Shown: positions 1-7,785 of the stretch, one piece after another
Layout of the letters: each line of letters opens with the position of its first letter
How positions within the stretch are numbered: the stretch's first letter is position 1
Source: an uncultured Prevotella sp.
Lineage (GTDB): Bacteria > Bacteroidota > Bacteroidia > Bacteroidales > Bacteroidaceae
Direction of reading: 5' to 3'
Length of the DNA: 35,523 bases
Assembly: GCA_944320255.1 (NCBI GenBank)
Contig: CALUGU010000021.1
Span: 1 to 35,523, forward strand
The notes under the pieces: model-generated
Databases searched by the model: none
Seen by the model: only the letters and a program-made list of their open reading frames with translations
What the model was told of the DNA's origin: nothing
Program-made: the position numbers and the translations under genes

Positions 1-1508
1 CCGTCGCTGTCGCACGTTATGTCTTGCAGCGTCGCGCTGCGTGTCGGCCTCTCGTTGAGCCTCTGCAGGGGCACGATGGGGAAGATTTGGTCGATGGCCC
101 AGGCGTCAGGCAACGACTGGAACAGCGAGAAGTTGCAGAAGTATTTGTCAGCCAACAGCTTGTCCAAGCCCTTCAGCTCCTCCGGGATATGCTTCAACCG
201 CTTGGCTATCGAGTTGATTTCGCGGCACACGCTCCAGTACATCCGCTCAATCTCGGCGCGCGTCTTGAGGTCAACCATGCCGTGTTCGAACAGGTCGAGG
301 GCGTCCTCGCGGATTTGCTCGGCGTCGTGCCAGTCCTCCAGCATGGTGCGCGGGTTGAGGTTGTCCCATATATCATAAAGGTCTTTCACCAGCTTGTGAG
401 AGTTTTCCGTAGGCTCATACTCCTCGTCCATCTCGGGCAGCGAGGCCGTCTCAAGCACGTCGATGACCAGCACCGAGTGGTGAGCCGAGAGCGAACGGCC
501 GCTCTCCGTGATGAGGTTGGGGTGCGGAACACCGTAACGGTCAGCCGCCTCGACGAAAGCGTAGATGCAGTCGTTGACGTATTCCTGGATGGAGTAGTTG
601 ACCGAACTTTCGCTGTTCGGCGAACGGGTGCCGTCATAATCCACGCCGAGACCGCCGCCGCAGTCAACGAAATCGACGTTGTAGCCCATCTTGTGCAACT
701 GCACATAGAACTGCGAAGCCTCCTTCAGGGCGGTCTGTATGCGGCGGATTTTGGTGATTTGGCTGCCTATGTGGAAGTGGATTAGGCGCAGACAGTCCTT
801 CATCCCCTTCTTGTCGAGAACCTCAAGAGCCGTCAGCAGCTCCGAGCTTGTCAGCCCGAACTTGCTCGCGTCGCCGCCGCTCTCCTCCCACTTGCCGCTG
901 CCCGATGAGGCCAGCTTTATCCTTATGCCGAGGTTGGGCTTCACGCCGAGCTTCTTGGCGGCCTTGCTTATGGTCTCAAGCTCGTTGAGCTTCTCCACCA
1001 CGATGAAGATTCTCTTGCCCATCTTCTGCGCCAGCAGAGCCAGCTCGATGTAGCTCTGGTCCTTGTATCCGTTGCAGATTATGAGCGAGTCGCTCTGGCA
1101 TTGCACGGCGATTACGGCATGCAGCTCGGGCTTCGAGCCGGCTTCAAGGCCGAGGTTGAACTTCCGTCCGTGGCTGATGATTTCCTCTACGACGGGCTGC
1201 ATCTGGTTTACCTTGATGGGGTATATGATGAAATTCTCCCCCTTGAATCCGTATTCGTCAGACGCTTTCTTGAAACAGCTCCACGTCTTCTCAATCCTGT
1301 TGTCGAGGATGTCGGGGAAGCGCAGCAGCACCGGCGGCGTGACGTCGCGCAGGGCGAGTTCGTCGAGTACGTCGTGCAGGTCTATCTGCACGTTGTCCTT
1401 GCACGGGGTGACGTAAATGTCGCCGCGGTCGTTGATGCCGAAGTAGGATGTGCCCCACCCGCTGATGTTGTAAAGCTCGTTAGAGTCTTCGATAGTCCAT
1501 TTCTTCAT
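1..1508 (-). CDS. speA: Biosynthetic arginine decarboxylase, N-terminal 502 residues (runs off the window)
   Basis: Converts arginine to agmatine with pyridoxal phosphate (PLP), the first step of the agmatine route to putrescine and spermidine; cytoplasmic. The protein begins MKKWTIEDSNELYNISGWGT. The PLP lysine is visible in YPIKVNQ (K99), followed by the barrel motifs GLEAGSKPEL, HFHIGSQ, DCGGGLGVDY and ESGRS. The last visible residues are TCDSDG, which carry the active-site cysteine region of this fold, so only about the last 130 residues of a usual ~630-residue SpeA are missing. The ATG at 1506-1508 is chosen because the family's N-terminal sequence starts there. A TACCTTTG box lies about 100 nt upstream. 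Reading frame is open throughout; I see no damage. Identification is by motif and overall sequence recognition. Confidence 0.93.
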   Translation of the reverse strand, partial: MKKWTIEDSNELYNISGWGTSYFGINDRGDIYVTPCKDNVQIDLHDVLDELALRDVTPPVLLRFPDILDNRIEKTWSCFKKASDEYGFKGENFIIYPIKVNQMQPVVEEIISHGRKFNLGLEAGSKPELHAVIAVQCQSDSLIICNGYKDQSYIELALLAQKMGKRIFIVVEKLNELETISKAAKKLGVKPNLGIRIKLASSGSGKWEESGGDASKFGLTSSELLTALEVLDKKGMKDCLRLIHFHIGSQITKIRRIQTALKEASQFYVQLHKMGYNVDFVDCGGGLGVDYDGTRSPNSESSVNYSIQEYVNDCIYAFVEAADRYGVPHPNLITESGRSLSAHHSVLVIDVLETASLPEMDEEYEPTENSHKLVKDLYDIWDNLNPRTMLEDWHDAEQIREDALDLFEHGMVDLKTRAEIERMYWSVCREINSIAKRLKHIPEELKGLDKLLADKYFCNFSLFQSLPDAWAIDQIFPIVPLQRLNERPTRSATLQDITCDSD

Positions 1509-1564
1509 CTGGGCCTTAATGTTTTATTGATTTTATCCGTAAAGACTATAAGTTAGTAATTAAA

Positions 1565-1631
1565 AAAATTATGATTACCGTTAGTCGTGACGCAAAACGC
1601 GGCATTCTTCCGCAAAGGTAATCATAATTTT
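1565..1631. repeat. 15-bp perfect inverted repeat between speA and aroK
   Basis: AAAATTATGATTACC at 1565-1579 is repeated as its exact reverse complement at 1617-1631, with a 37-bp loop. The same 15-mer recurs at 7626-7640 and 7666-7680 between dapB and lepB, so it is a dispersed module and not a private hairpin. It lies in the leader or promoter of speA. Confidence 0.8.
1613..1620 (-). promoter_or_regulatory. Putative -7 box of the speA promoter (TACCTTTG)
   Basis: Read on the minus strand this is TACCTTTG, matching the Bacteroidetes -7 consensus TAnnTTTG, about 105 nt upstream of the speA start. No good TTTG -33 box sits 19-20 nt further up. The box overlaps the end of the 15-bp repeat arm at 1617-1631, so repeat and promoter are interlocked. 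Confidence 0.4.
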
Positions 1632-1652
1632 CTATTATCAATCAACAATTTT

Positions 1653-2180
1653 CTATAATGTAAGAATATCGCGCAGTTTATCGACCGAAGTCTTTATCTT
1701 CTCGTAATTGTCAAGCAGGTTGACGTCAAGCACGTGCTTTGCCTTGAGGTAATATTTCTCACGCAGGGCGAGCTGTTCCGCTATGAAGGCCTGCATCTCC
1801 TCCGGGGTCTTGTTTTCGAGCAACGGACGCTTCACCTTGGCCATCTTCAAGTGGGCGTAAAGCACTTCCGGGTCAGCCTTCAGGTAAACGGTGTCGCCTT
1901 GTGAGTTCATATAGTCCATGTTGTCGAAGAAGCACGGCGTGCCGCCACCGCAGCTAAGCACTATGTCTTCAAACTCCGCAGCCTCGTGCAGCATGTTGCG
2001 CTCCACTATCCTGAAGCCATCCTCGCCGCGCTCCGAGAATATCTGGGGCACCGTCTTGTGCATCCTGCCTTCAATATACCAGTCAAGGTCGTAGAACTGC
2101 AAGCCCGTGTCCTTGGCCAGCGCCTTGCCCACGGTGGTCTTGCCGGCGCCCATGTAACCGATGATGATTATGCGTCTCAC
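1653..2180 (-). CDS. aroK: Shikimate kinase
   Basis: Phosphorylates shikimate at the 3-hydroxyl using ATP, the fifth step of chorismate and aromatic amino acid synthesis; cytoplasmic. The 175-residue product has the usual length. Visible are the Walker A loop GYMGAGKTT (8-16), the shikimate-binding DLD (31-33), R57, the GGG turn (78-80) and the lid arginine in RPLL (118). The start codon is GTG at 2178-2180: no other start is possible in frame, because two codons upstream lies the TAG that ends topA, in the same frame. The gene therefore follows topA after only one sense codon and is surely co-transcribed with it, probably translated by coupling. Confidence 0.95.
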   Translation of the reverse strand: MRRIIIIGYMGAGKTTVGKALAKDTGLQFYDLDWYIEGRMHKTVPQIFSERGEDGFRIVERNMLHEAAEFEDIVLSCGGGTPCFFDNMDYMNSQGDTVYLKADPEVLYAHLKMAKVKRPLLENKTPEEMQAFIAEQLALREKYYLKAKHVLDVNLLDNYEKIKTSVDKLRDILTL

Positions 2181-2183
2181 GGG

Positions 2184-4508
2184 CTATTTCTTCTTTGAGC
2201 TGTTGATGACGTTCATACATTCTTCGAGTGTCAGCTCGGTCGCCTTGTCGTGCAGGTTCTTCGGCAGGCGGTAGTTCTTGCCGTCGTATGCGAGGTAAGG
2301 GCCGTATCGGCCGTTCATCACTTCGAGCTTCGGCTCCTCTTCAAAGGCCTTTATGTGGCGTTGCGTCTCTTGCAGGCGTTTCTTCAGGATGAGGGCTATC
2401 GCGCCGTCGAGCGTTATGGTAAGCGGGTCGTCGGTCTTCGGCAGCGACACGTACTTCTTGTTGTGCATCACGTAAGGGCCGAAACGGCCTGAGCCGATGA
2501 CTACCGGGCTGCCCTCGAACTCGCCAAGCGTGCGGGGCAGGCGGAACAGTTCCAGGGCCTCGTCGAGCTTTATGGTCTCAAGGCTCTTGTCCGCCGGCAG
2601 CTGGGCGAAGCGGGGCTTCTCCTTGTCTTCAGCCTTGCCTATCTGCACCACCGGGCCGAAGCGTCCTATCTTTACGAACACGGGCTTGCCTGTCTTCGGC
2701 TCCTTGCCAAGCTCGCGCTCACCGGCCTTGTGCTCCTCACGCGTGTTCATCGTCTGTTCAACCGTAGGCTCGAACTTCTTGTAAAAGTTCTCAATCATCG
2801 ACGTCCACTGCGCCTTGCCCTCGGCGATGGTGTCGAACTGTTGCTCCACCTTGGCGGTGAAGTTATAGTCCATGATGGTCGGGAAGTACTTCATCAGGAA
2901 ATCGTTCACCACGATGCCGATGTCCGTCGGCAGCAGTTTGCCTTTCTCGCTGCCCGCCATCTCCGACTTGGTTTTGTTCGTAATGGAGTCGCCGTCGAGG
3001 ATGTCAACGGTGTAAAAACGTTCCTCGCCTTTCTTGTCGCCCTTCTGCACGTACTCTCTTTGCTGTATGGTGCTGATGGTCGGGGCGTAGGTTGACGGTC
3101 GGCCGATGCCGAGTTCTTCGAGTTTCCTTACGAGGCTCGCCTCGGTGTATCTCAACGGACCTTGGCTGAAGCGTTGCGTCGCAACGATTTCCTGGCGTTG
3201 CAAAGCCTCGCCCTCGCTCATCGGGGGCAGCGTGTGCGACGAATCCTCCTGCCCGTCGGCCTCGTCGTCTGACGACTCGCGGTAGACTTTCAGGAAACCG
3301 TCGAACTTCACCACCTCGCCGTTGGCCACGAACTGCTCCGGCGCACCGCTTACGCTTATCGTCACCGTGGTCTTTTCTATCTGCGCGTCGGCCATCTGGC
3401 TGGCTGCGGTGCGCTTCCATATCAGGTCGTAGAGGCGTTTTTCCTGTTGCGTCCCTTCAATCGTGGTGTCGGCCATGTACGTCGGGCGGATGGCCTCGTG
3501 TGCCTCCTGCGCACCCTTGGAGTGGGTGTGGAACTGGCGCGGCTTGCTGTACTCACCGCCCCAGAGCTTGGTTATCTCTTCCTTGCTTGAATTTATGCAG
3601 AGCGATGAGAGGTTTACCGAGTCGGTACGCATGTACGTTATGCGTCCGTTTTCATACAGATGCTGGGCCACCATCATTGTCTGCGACACGGTGAAACCGA
3701 GCTTTCTTGCGGCTTCTTGCTGTAAAGTTGAAGTGGTGAAAGGAGGCGCAGGCGTACGCTTCATCGGTTTTTTTACAATGCCTGTAACGGTGAATTGGGC
3801 GTTTTTGCACTTTTCAAGAAAAGCCATCACCTCGTCGTGCGTGGTGAAACGCTTGTCAAGCTCCGCTTTCACTTCCATTAAACCGTCCGTAATGTCCGGC
3901 ACGCCCTTGACTGGAACGGTGAAAACGGCGTTTACGCGATAATACGTCTCGCTCTTGAACACCTGGATTTCGCGTTCGCGCTCTACGATAAGCCTTACGG
4001 CTACGCTTTGCACACGGCCTGCCGACAACGCCGGCTTAACCTTGCGCCATAACACGGGCGAGAGCTTGAAGCCTACGAGGCGGTCGAGCACGCGGCGCGC
4101 CTGCTGCGCGTTCACGAGGTTCATGTCCAAGTGGCGCGGATGCTGTATGGCGTCAAGTATGGCAGGTTTGGTTATCTCATGGAAAACGATGCGGTTGGTC
4201 TTCTCCTCGTCAAGCCCCAACACTTCGCAAAGGTGCCACGATATGGCTTCTCCCTCGCGGTCTTCATCGGAAGCCAGCCAAACCTTCTCGGAGTTCTTGG
4301 CGTTGTTCTTCAGCTCCGTCACGAGCTTTTTCTTTTCTTCGGGGATTTCATAATCGGGCGCAAAAGTGTCTGTGTCTATACTCAGTTCCTTTTTCTTCAG
4401 GTCGCGTATGTGCCCGTAGCTGGACATCACCTTGAAGTCTTTGCCCAGGAATTTCTCGATGGTCTTGGCCTTTGCAGGACTCTCGACGATTACCAAATTC
4501 TTCTGCAT
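2184..4508 (-). CDS. topA: DNA topoisomerase I (type IA)
   Basis: Relaxes negative supercoils by cutting one strand through a tyrosine. Residues are numbered from the ATG at 4506-4508 (774 aa). The TOPRIM domain begins at once (NLVIVESPAKAKTIEKFLG) and contains DEDREGE at 81-87, which binds magnesium. The catalytic tyrosine is in GRITYMRTDS (Y292). Instead of the four-cysteine zinc fingers of the E. coli enzyme, the C-terminus has repeated glycine-rich modules (RFGPVVQIG, RFGPYVMH, RYGPYLAYDG), as in other Bacteroidetes. An in-frame ATG 19 codons earlier (4563-4565) is less likely, since it adds a non-family extension and lies upstream of the TACTTTTG promoter box at 4538-4545. aroK follows after one codon. 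Confidence 0.95.
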   Translation of the reverse strand: MQKNLVIVESPAKAKTIEKFLGKDFKVMSSYGHIRDLKKKELSIDTDTFAPDYEIPEEKKKLVTELKNNAKNSEKVWLASDEDREGEAISWHLCEVLGLDEEKTNRIVFHEITKPAILDAIQHPRHLDMNLVNAQQARRVLDRLVGFKLSPVLWRKVKPALSAGRVQSVAVRLIVEREREIQVFKSETYYRVNAVFTVPVKGVPDITDGLMEVKAELDKRFTTHDEVMAFLEKCKNAQFTVTGIVKKPMKRTPAPPFTTSTLQQEAARKLGFTVSQTMMVAQHLYENGRITYMRTDSVNLSSLCINSSKEEITKLWGGEYSKPRQFHTHSKGAQEAHEAIRPTYMADTTIEGTQQEKRLYDLIWKRTAASQMADAQIEKTTVTISVSGAPEQFVANGEVVKFDGFLKVYRESSDDEADGQEDSSHTLPPMSEGEALQRQEIVATQRFSQGPLRYTEASLVRKLEELGIGRPSTYAPTISTIQQREYVQKGDKKGEERFYTVDILDGDSITNKTKSEMAGSEKGKLLPTDIGIVVNDFLMKYFPTIMDYNFTAKVEQQFDTIAEGKAQWTSMIENFYKKFEPTVEQTMNTREEHKAGERELGKEPKTGKPVFVKIGRFGPVVQIGKAEDKEKPRFAQLPADKSLETIKLDEALELFRLPRTLGEFEGSPVVIGSGRFGPYVMHNKKYVSLPKTDDPLTITLDGAIALILKKRLQETQRHIKAFEEEPKLEVMNGRYGPYLAYDGKNYRLPKNLHDKATELTLEECMNVINSSKKK

Positions 4509-4537
4509 CACGTTGTTTACGTTTTCGATATAGGGCG

Positions 4538-4545
4538 CAAAAGTA
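4538..4545 (-). promoter_or_regulatory. Putative -7 box of the topA-aroK promoter (TACTTTTG)
   Basis: Minus-strand TACTTTTG fits TAnnTTTG and lies about 30 nt before the chosen topA start, giving a short leader. No clear -33 box is seen. It argues against the upstream in-frame ATG as the topA start. Confidence 0.4.
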
Positions 4546-4646
4546 AATAAAACTTTTTCACTCACCTTATATAATAGGTGAAATTTCCGTTTTTTAAGAA
4601 ATTTTAGCTCACTGCCGTTTGCTGTAACCGCTTTTTGTCGGCGTCG

Positions 4647-5303
4647 TCAAAGGTAAAGCAGGCTTTCGTTGCCCATGTTGAACACAAGGTCGAGAATGCT
4701 TAGGTTTGGCTTAAAGCCGTGCTTGCGCTCATACACTTGGTAATACCTGCGCGGCTCGAAGTCAGCGTCAGGCTGCGGGTGCTTCGGGCGGATGGCGTCG
4801 CGGAAGTCCGCCGTGCCGGCGGCCAATGCGTCACTGTCGGCTGGAACATACTCCGTGGTAGGCTCGATGTCAGGCTCAATACCGATGAAATCGCAGATTT
4901 TTGCGCATATTTCCATATTAAAATCATAAAGGAACGTCCACCGACGCTCGAAAAAAGGGCGCAAATCATCGGCGTAGAACTCAAAAAACGGCGACTCGCC
5001 ATAGGCGCTCGCCAAGGCGTTCCAGTGCAGGTGACGCCAGTTGCCGTGGTCGCTTATGCGCACGTCTTTCATCAGGTATTTGCCAAAACAGGCGGTTCCA
5101 TCGGAGTTTTCCATCGCGGCGGAATGCTCCACGGGCACCGTGAGGGTCTGCAGTCCGTTGGTCGTAGCTATGACGCAACGGTTGCGGTAGGTCTGTTTTG
5201 TGAAGTTTTCGTAAGCCTCAACGTACACTTTGCCGTAACGGTAAAGTTTCTGGTACCACTGTACAGGGCCGAAATAAGTCGATGAAAGCAGGGCTTTTTG
5301 CAT
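4647..5303 (-). CDS. WbqC-like family protein
   Basis: A 218-residue cytoplasmic protein that I recognise as the WbqC-like family, widespread in Bacteroidetes and named after a gene of O-antigen clusters; its biochemical role is not established to my knowledge. Recognisable family stretches are the start LLSSTYFGPVQWYQKL, the centre HGNWRHLHWNALASAYG followed by PFFEFY, and the ending YYQVYERKHGFKPNLSILDL with FNMGNESLLYL at the C-terminus. No signal peptide or membrane segment is evident. It is the last gene of an apparent dapB-lepB-lepB'-wbqC run on the minus strand, 82 nt after the lepB paralogue, and that gap is filled by a 9-bp tandem repeat. Confidence 0.85.
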   Translation of the reverse strand: MQKALLSSTYFGPVQWYQKLYRYGKVYVEAYENFTKQTYRNRCVIATTNGLQTLTVPVEHSAAMENSDGTACFGKYLMKDVRISDHGNWRHLHWNALASAYGESPFFEFYADDLRPFFERRWTFLYDFNMEICAKICDFIGIEPDIEPTTEYVPADSDALAAGTADFRDAIRPKHPQPDADFEPRRYYQVYERKHGFKPNLSILDLVFNMGNESLLYL

Positions 5304-5327
5304 TTTCGTTGTTTTTTGGAGAGATAT

Positions 5328-5363
5328 GGGAGAGCTGGGAGAACTGGGAGAGTTGGGAGAGCT
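5328..5363. repeat. 9-bp tandem repeat (GGGAGAGCT type), four copies
   Basis: Units GGGAGAGCT, GGGAGAACT, GGGAGAGTT and GGGAGAGCT follow each other without gaps between the lepB paralogue and the WbqC-like gene, beginning about 25 nt upstream of the WbqC-like start. A related 9-bp repeat (TCCTCCCAG) lies at 11969-12004 in the opposite orientation. Confidence 0.85.
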
Positions 5364-5385
5364 GGGATTTTAGGGAAAAGACAAA

Positions 5386-6069
5386 CTATTTGTTAATCAG
5401 CAACAGCCAGCGGTCGTCGCGCAGACAGTCGTACACGGGCTGGCGGTTGTCTGTGGAATAGAGCAGCATCTGCACCTTGCCAATGACGTGGGTTTCAGGC
5501 ACGAGGCCGAAGCTGCGCGAATCAGACGTGTCGCCACTACGCCCGGAACTGAACCAGTAATAATCGTTCTTGAACATGGCGCAGCGCGTCTCCTTGCCGT
5601 TGACTATGAGCTTGTCGCCGATGACTTCGGCATTTTCGCCCTCAAACCTGTTGTAAAGCATGCTCAGCAGCTTGGCGTTGGCACCGGTGACGCGGCACGG
5701 CTCATGCTTGCCCGGCACCTTTATTCGCACGCCGAAAGCCCTTACAGTGTCGCCCGGCACACCGGTGCAGAAGTAAGCCTGCACCCGGCGCACGGCTACG
5801 TGCTCCGCCGTGTCGGCGGGACTGTTGAAGACTACGAGGTCGCCGCGCTCGACGGGGGCAGCCGCCCACCGCGCGTAATTGAACATTCCGCCGCCTCCGG
5901 TGCGCAGGCCATAGCTCCAGCGGTTCACCAGCACACGGTCGCCATCTACGAGGCAAGGCTCCAAGGCCGTGCCCCTTACCGTATAAACGGTGAACACCAA
6001 AGCGCGGAAAGCCAACATCAGCAAGATTGTGACTATCAACGCCATCACAAACTTGAGCGCGTTATTCAT
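5386..6069 (-). CDS. Signal peptidase I paralogue lacking the catalytic serine and lysine
   Basis: A 227-residue S26-family protein with one N-terminal membrane anchor (about 6-28) and an extracytoplasmic domain. The fold is recognisable from DGDRVLVNRWSYG (42-54), GDLVVFNSPAD, GVPGDTV (103-109) and DSRSFGLVP near the end. The active site is not intact. Where active enzymes have S-M-x-P, this protein has A-L-E-P (A35 replaces the serine). Where they have K-R before VGLPGD, it has R-R (94-95) followed by about five extra residues. The GDNR box reads SSGRSGD. The frame is clean, so this looks like a maintained non-catalytic homologue and not decay. It may act as a partner or regulator of the active LepB encoded 100 nt upstream; that is inference. 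Confidence 0.8.
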   Translation of the reverse strand: MNNALKFVMALIVTILLMLAFRALVFTVYTVRGTALEPCLVDGDRVLVNRWSYGLRTGGGGMFNYARWAAAPVERGDLVVFNSPADTAEHVAVRRVQAYFCTGVPGDTVRAFGVRIKVPGKHEPCRVTGANAKLLSMLYNRFEGENAEVIGDKLIVNGKETRCAMFKNDYYWFSSGRSGDTSDSRSFGLVPETHVIGKVQMLLYSTDNRQPVYDCLRDDRWLLLINK

Positions 6070-6080
6070 TGTTTTGAAAA

Positions 6081-6172
6081 TTAAGAATTAAGAGTTAAGA
6101 ATTAAGAAAACCACCTGTGCAGGAATACTTCCTCAAAGCATATTTTCTTAATTCTTAATTCTTAACTCTTCA
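6081..6172. repeat. TTAAGAA-type 7-bp repeat forming an inverted repeat between the two lepB genes
   Basis: Four 7-bp units of TTAAGAA type at 6081-6110 face their reverse complement at 6143-6173; about 27 of 30 positions pair. The outer end of one arm overlaps the lepB stop codon (6170-6172) and the other arm stops 11 nt before the start of the paralogue, so the hairpin fills the intercistronic gap. Confidence 0.8.
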
Positions 6173-7576
6173 CTTTATATTGTCCACCATCCTGAACAGC
6201 CTGTTCCAGCGGATGCCGGAGAAGCCGCCGCGGTCGGGGTCGCTGCTCCACCAGATGAAGATGGGCTTTCCCACGATGTGGTCTTCGGGCACGAAGCCCC
6301 AGTAGCGCGAGTCGGCGGAGTTGTGGCGGTTGTCGCCCATCATCCAGTAATAGTCCATCTTGAAGGTGTAGCTGTCGGCCTGCTTGCCGTTGATGAATAT
6401 TTTTCCGTCGCGCACTTGCAGGTCGTTGCCCTCGTAGACGCGGATTGGCCGCTCGTAGACGGCGATGTTCTCCAGCGTCAGGCGCACAGTGCCGCCCTTC
6501 TTGGGTATCCACACGGGGCCGTAGTTGTCGCGCGTCCATCCCGTGTGGGCGTTCAGGGGGTATATGTCGCCGGTTATGGTGTCGGTGTTCAGGCGTATGC
6601 TCTGCACGATGTCCTTGCGCGCCTTGAGCGCGTTGACGGCGCGGTTGGTCAGCGGCATGTAGCCGCTTTGGTTCAGGCTCGTCAGGTCTTCCATGCTTAT
6701 TCCAAGCTCCTGCATCATATCTTCGGGTATCGGCTGCAAGAGTTTCACGTAATAAGTGTACTGCACGTTGTCAGGCTCCTTGTTGGCCTTACCGTCGGTG
6801 TAGACGATGCGGTTCTTTATCTGGAGCGTCTGTCCGGGCAAGCCGACGCAACGTTTCACGTAGTTCTCGCGGCGGTCTACGGGGCGTGTGATGACTTTGC
6901 CGTACTCGCCTTGGTTGTCGAGGATGTACTGCCGGCCCGTGGCGTAGACCTTAGCATACCACTCAAGCCTTGCCTGCGGCGACATTATGGAGAAGTCGGG
7001 CTGGTAGTTGAGCAGCTGGCTGCCGAACGAGTAGCACATCTGGTAATAGTCGGCGGCCTGCCAACGCTCGTTGCTGCAAAGCGTGTCGCCCGCCGGGTAG
7101 TTGAACACTACGATGTCGTTCTGCTTTATTTTGCCGAGGCCTTTCACGCGGCGGTAGTCCCAGTGGGGCCACTCGATGTACGACTTGCAGCCGAACACGG
7201 GCAGCGTGTGCTGCGTCAGCGGCATAGTGAGCGGTGTCTCCGGTATGCGCGGGCCGTAGCTCACCTTGCTCACGAAAAGGTAATCGCCGGTAAGGAGCGA
7301 CTTTTCAAGCGAACTTGACGGTATGACGTAGTTCTGGAAGAAGAACAGGTTGATGAAATACACGGCCACGAGGGCGAACACTATGGCGTCAACCCACGAC
7401 ATTATGAAGCGCACTGGCGGCTCGGAGTTTTTCCACCATTGCCACTTTATCTTCTTCGTGATGTACACGTCGAAGATGAACGGCACAACAATCAGCCCCA
7501 ACCAGCTCTTGACCCAGAGCAGGAAAAGGAGGTAAAGCACGAGGACGATGATGCACTTTGTCCACTGCTTTTTCAT
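6170..7576 (-). CDS. lepB: Signal peptidase I (active form)
   Basis: Cleaves signal peptides from exported proteins at the outer face of the inner membrane. Numbered from the ATG at 7574-7576 (468 aa), it has hydrophobic segments near 8-35 and 62-80. These are followed by the catalytic serine in IPSSSLEKS (S89) and the lysine in YVKRCVGLPGQ (K241). The conserved box GDNRHNSADSRYWGFVP lies near the end. The length, much greater than the ~324 residues of E. coli LepB, comes from a large insertion between the serine and lysine boxes, as I recall for other Bacteroidetes. A GTG seven codons upstream could also start it, but the ATG has an A/G-rich leader and gives a normal signal-anchor start. It lies between dapB and the degenerate paralogue, on one strand. 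Confidence 0.92.
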   Translation of the reverse strand: MKKQWTKCIIVLVLYLLFLLWVKSWLGLIVVPFIFDVYITKKIKWQWWKNSEPPVRFIMSWVDAIVFALVAVYFINLFFFQNYVIPSSSLEKSLLTGDYLFVSKVSYGPRIPETPLTMPLTQHTLPVFGCKSYIEWPHWDYRRVKGLGKIKQNDIVVFNYPAGDTLCSNERWQAADYYQMCYSFGSQLLNYQPDFSIMSPQARLEWYAKVYATGRQYILDNQGEYGKVITRPVDRRENYVKRCVGLPGQTLQIKNRIVYTDGKANKEPDNVQYTYYVKLLQPIPEDMMQELGISMEDLTSLNQSGYMPLTNRAVNALKARKDIVQSIRLNTDTITGDIYPLNAHTGWTRDNYGPVWIPKKGGTVRLTLENIAVYERPIRVYEGNDLQVRDGKIFINGKQADSYTFKMDYYWMMGDNRHNSADSRYWGFVPEDHIVGKPIFIWWSSDPDRGGFSGIRWNRLFRMVDNIK

Positions 7577-7605
7577 ATTGAGAGTTTTCTTTTCCACTTT
7601 TCTCC

Positions 7606-7780
7606 AAATTGAAAATTGAGAATTGAAAATTATGATTACCTTTTATAATTGAAAGTTGATAATTGAAAATTATGATTACCGTCTGCCAAGATCAACGCTG
7701 ACAAATCATAATTTTTTAATTATCAATTATCAATTTTCCTTTTTGAAAAGATGCAAATCATAATTTTCAATTATCAATTA
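7606..7780. repeat. Two direct 35-bp repeats facing two inverted copies, between dapB and lepB
   Basis: Near-identical 35-bp units, each containing AATTGAAAATTATGATTACC, lie at 7606-7640 and 7646-7680. Reverse-complement copies lie at about 7704-7737 and 7756-7780 (core AATCATAATTTT plus AATTATCAATTA). The arrangement can fold into long alternative hairpins and occupies nearly the whole 209-nt gap. The unit is itself built from AATTGAAA-like 8-bp steps and ends in the 15-mer also found upstream of speA. No consensus promoter is visible here, so lepB may be transcribed from the dapB promoter. Confidence 0.85.
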
Positions 7781-7785
7781 AAGAA

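Noticed and set aside
5386..6069. Pseudogene reading of the degenerate signal peptidase
   Set aside because: The frame is uninterrupted, the anchor and core boxes are kept, and only the catalytic positions are altered; a maintained non-catalytic protein is more likely.
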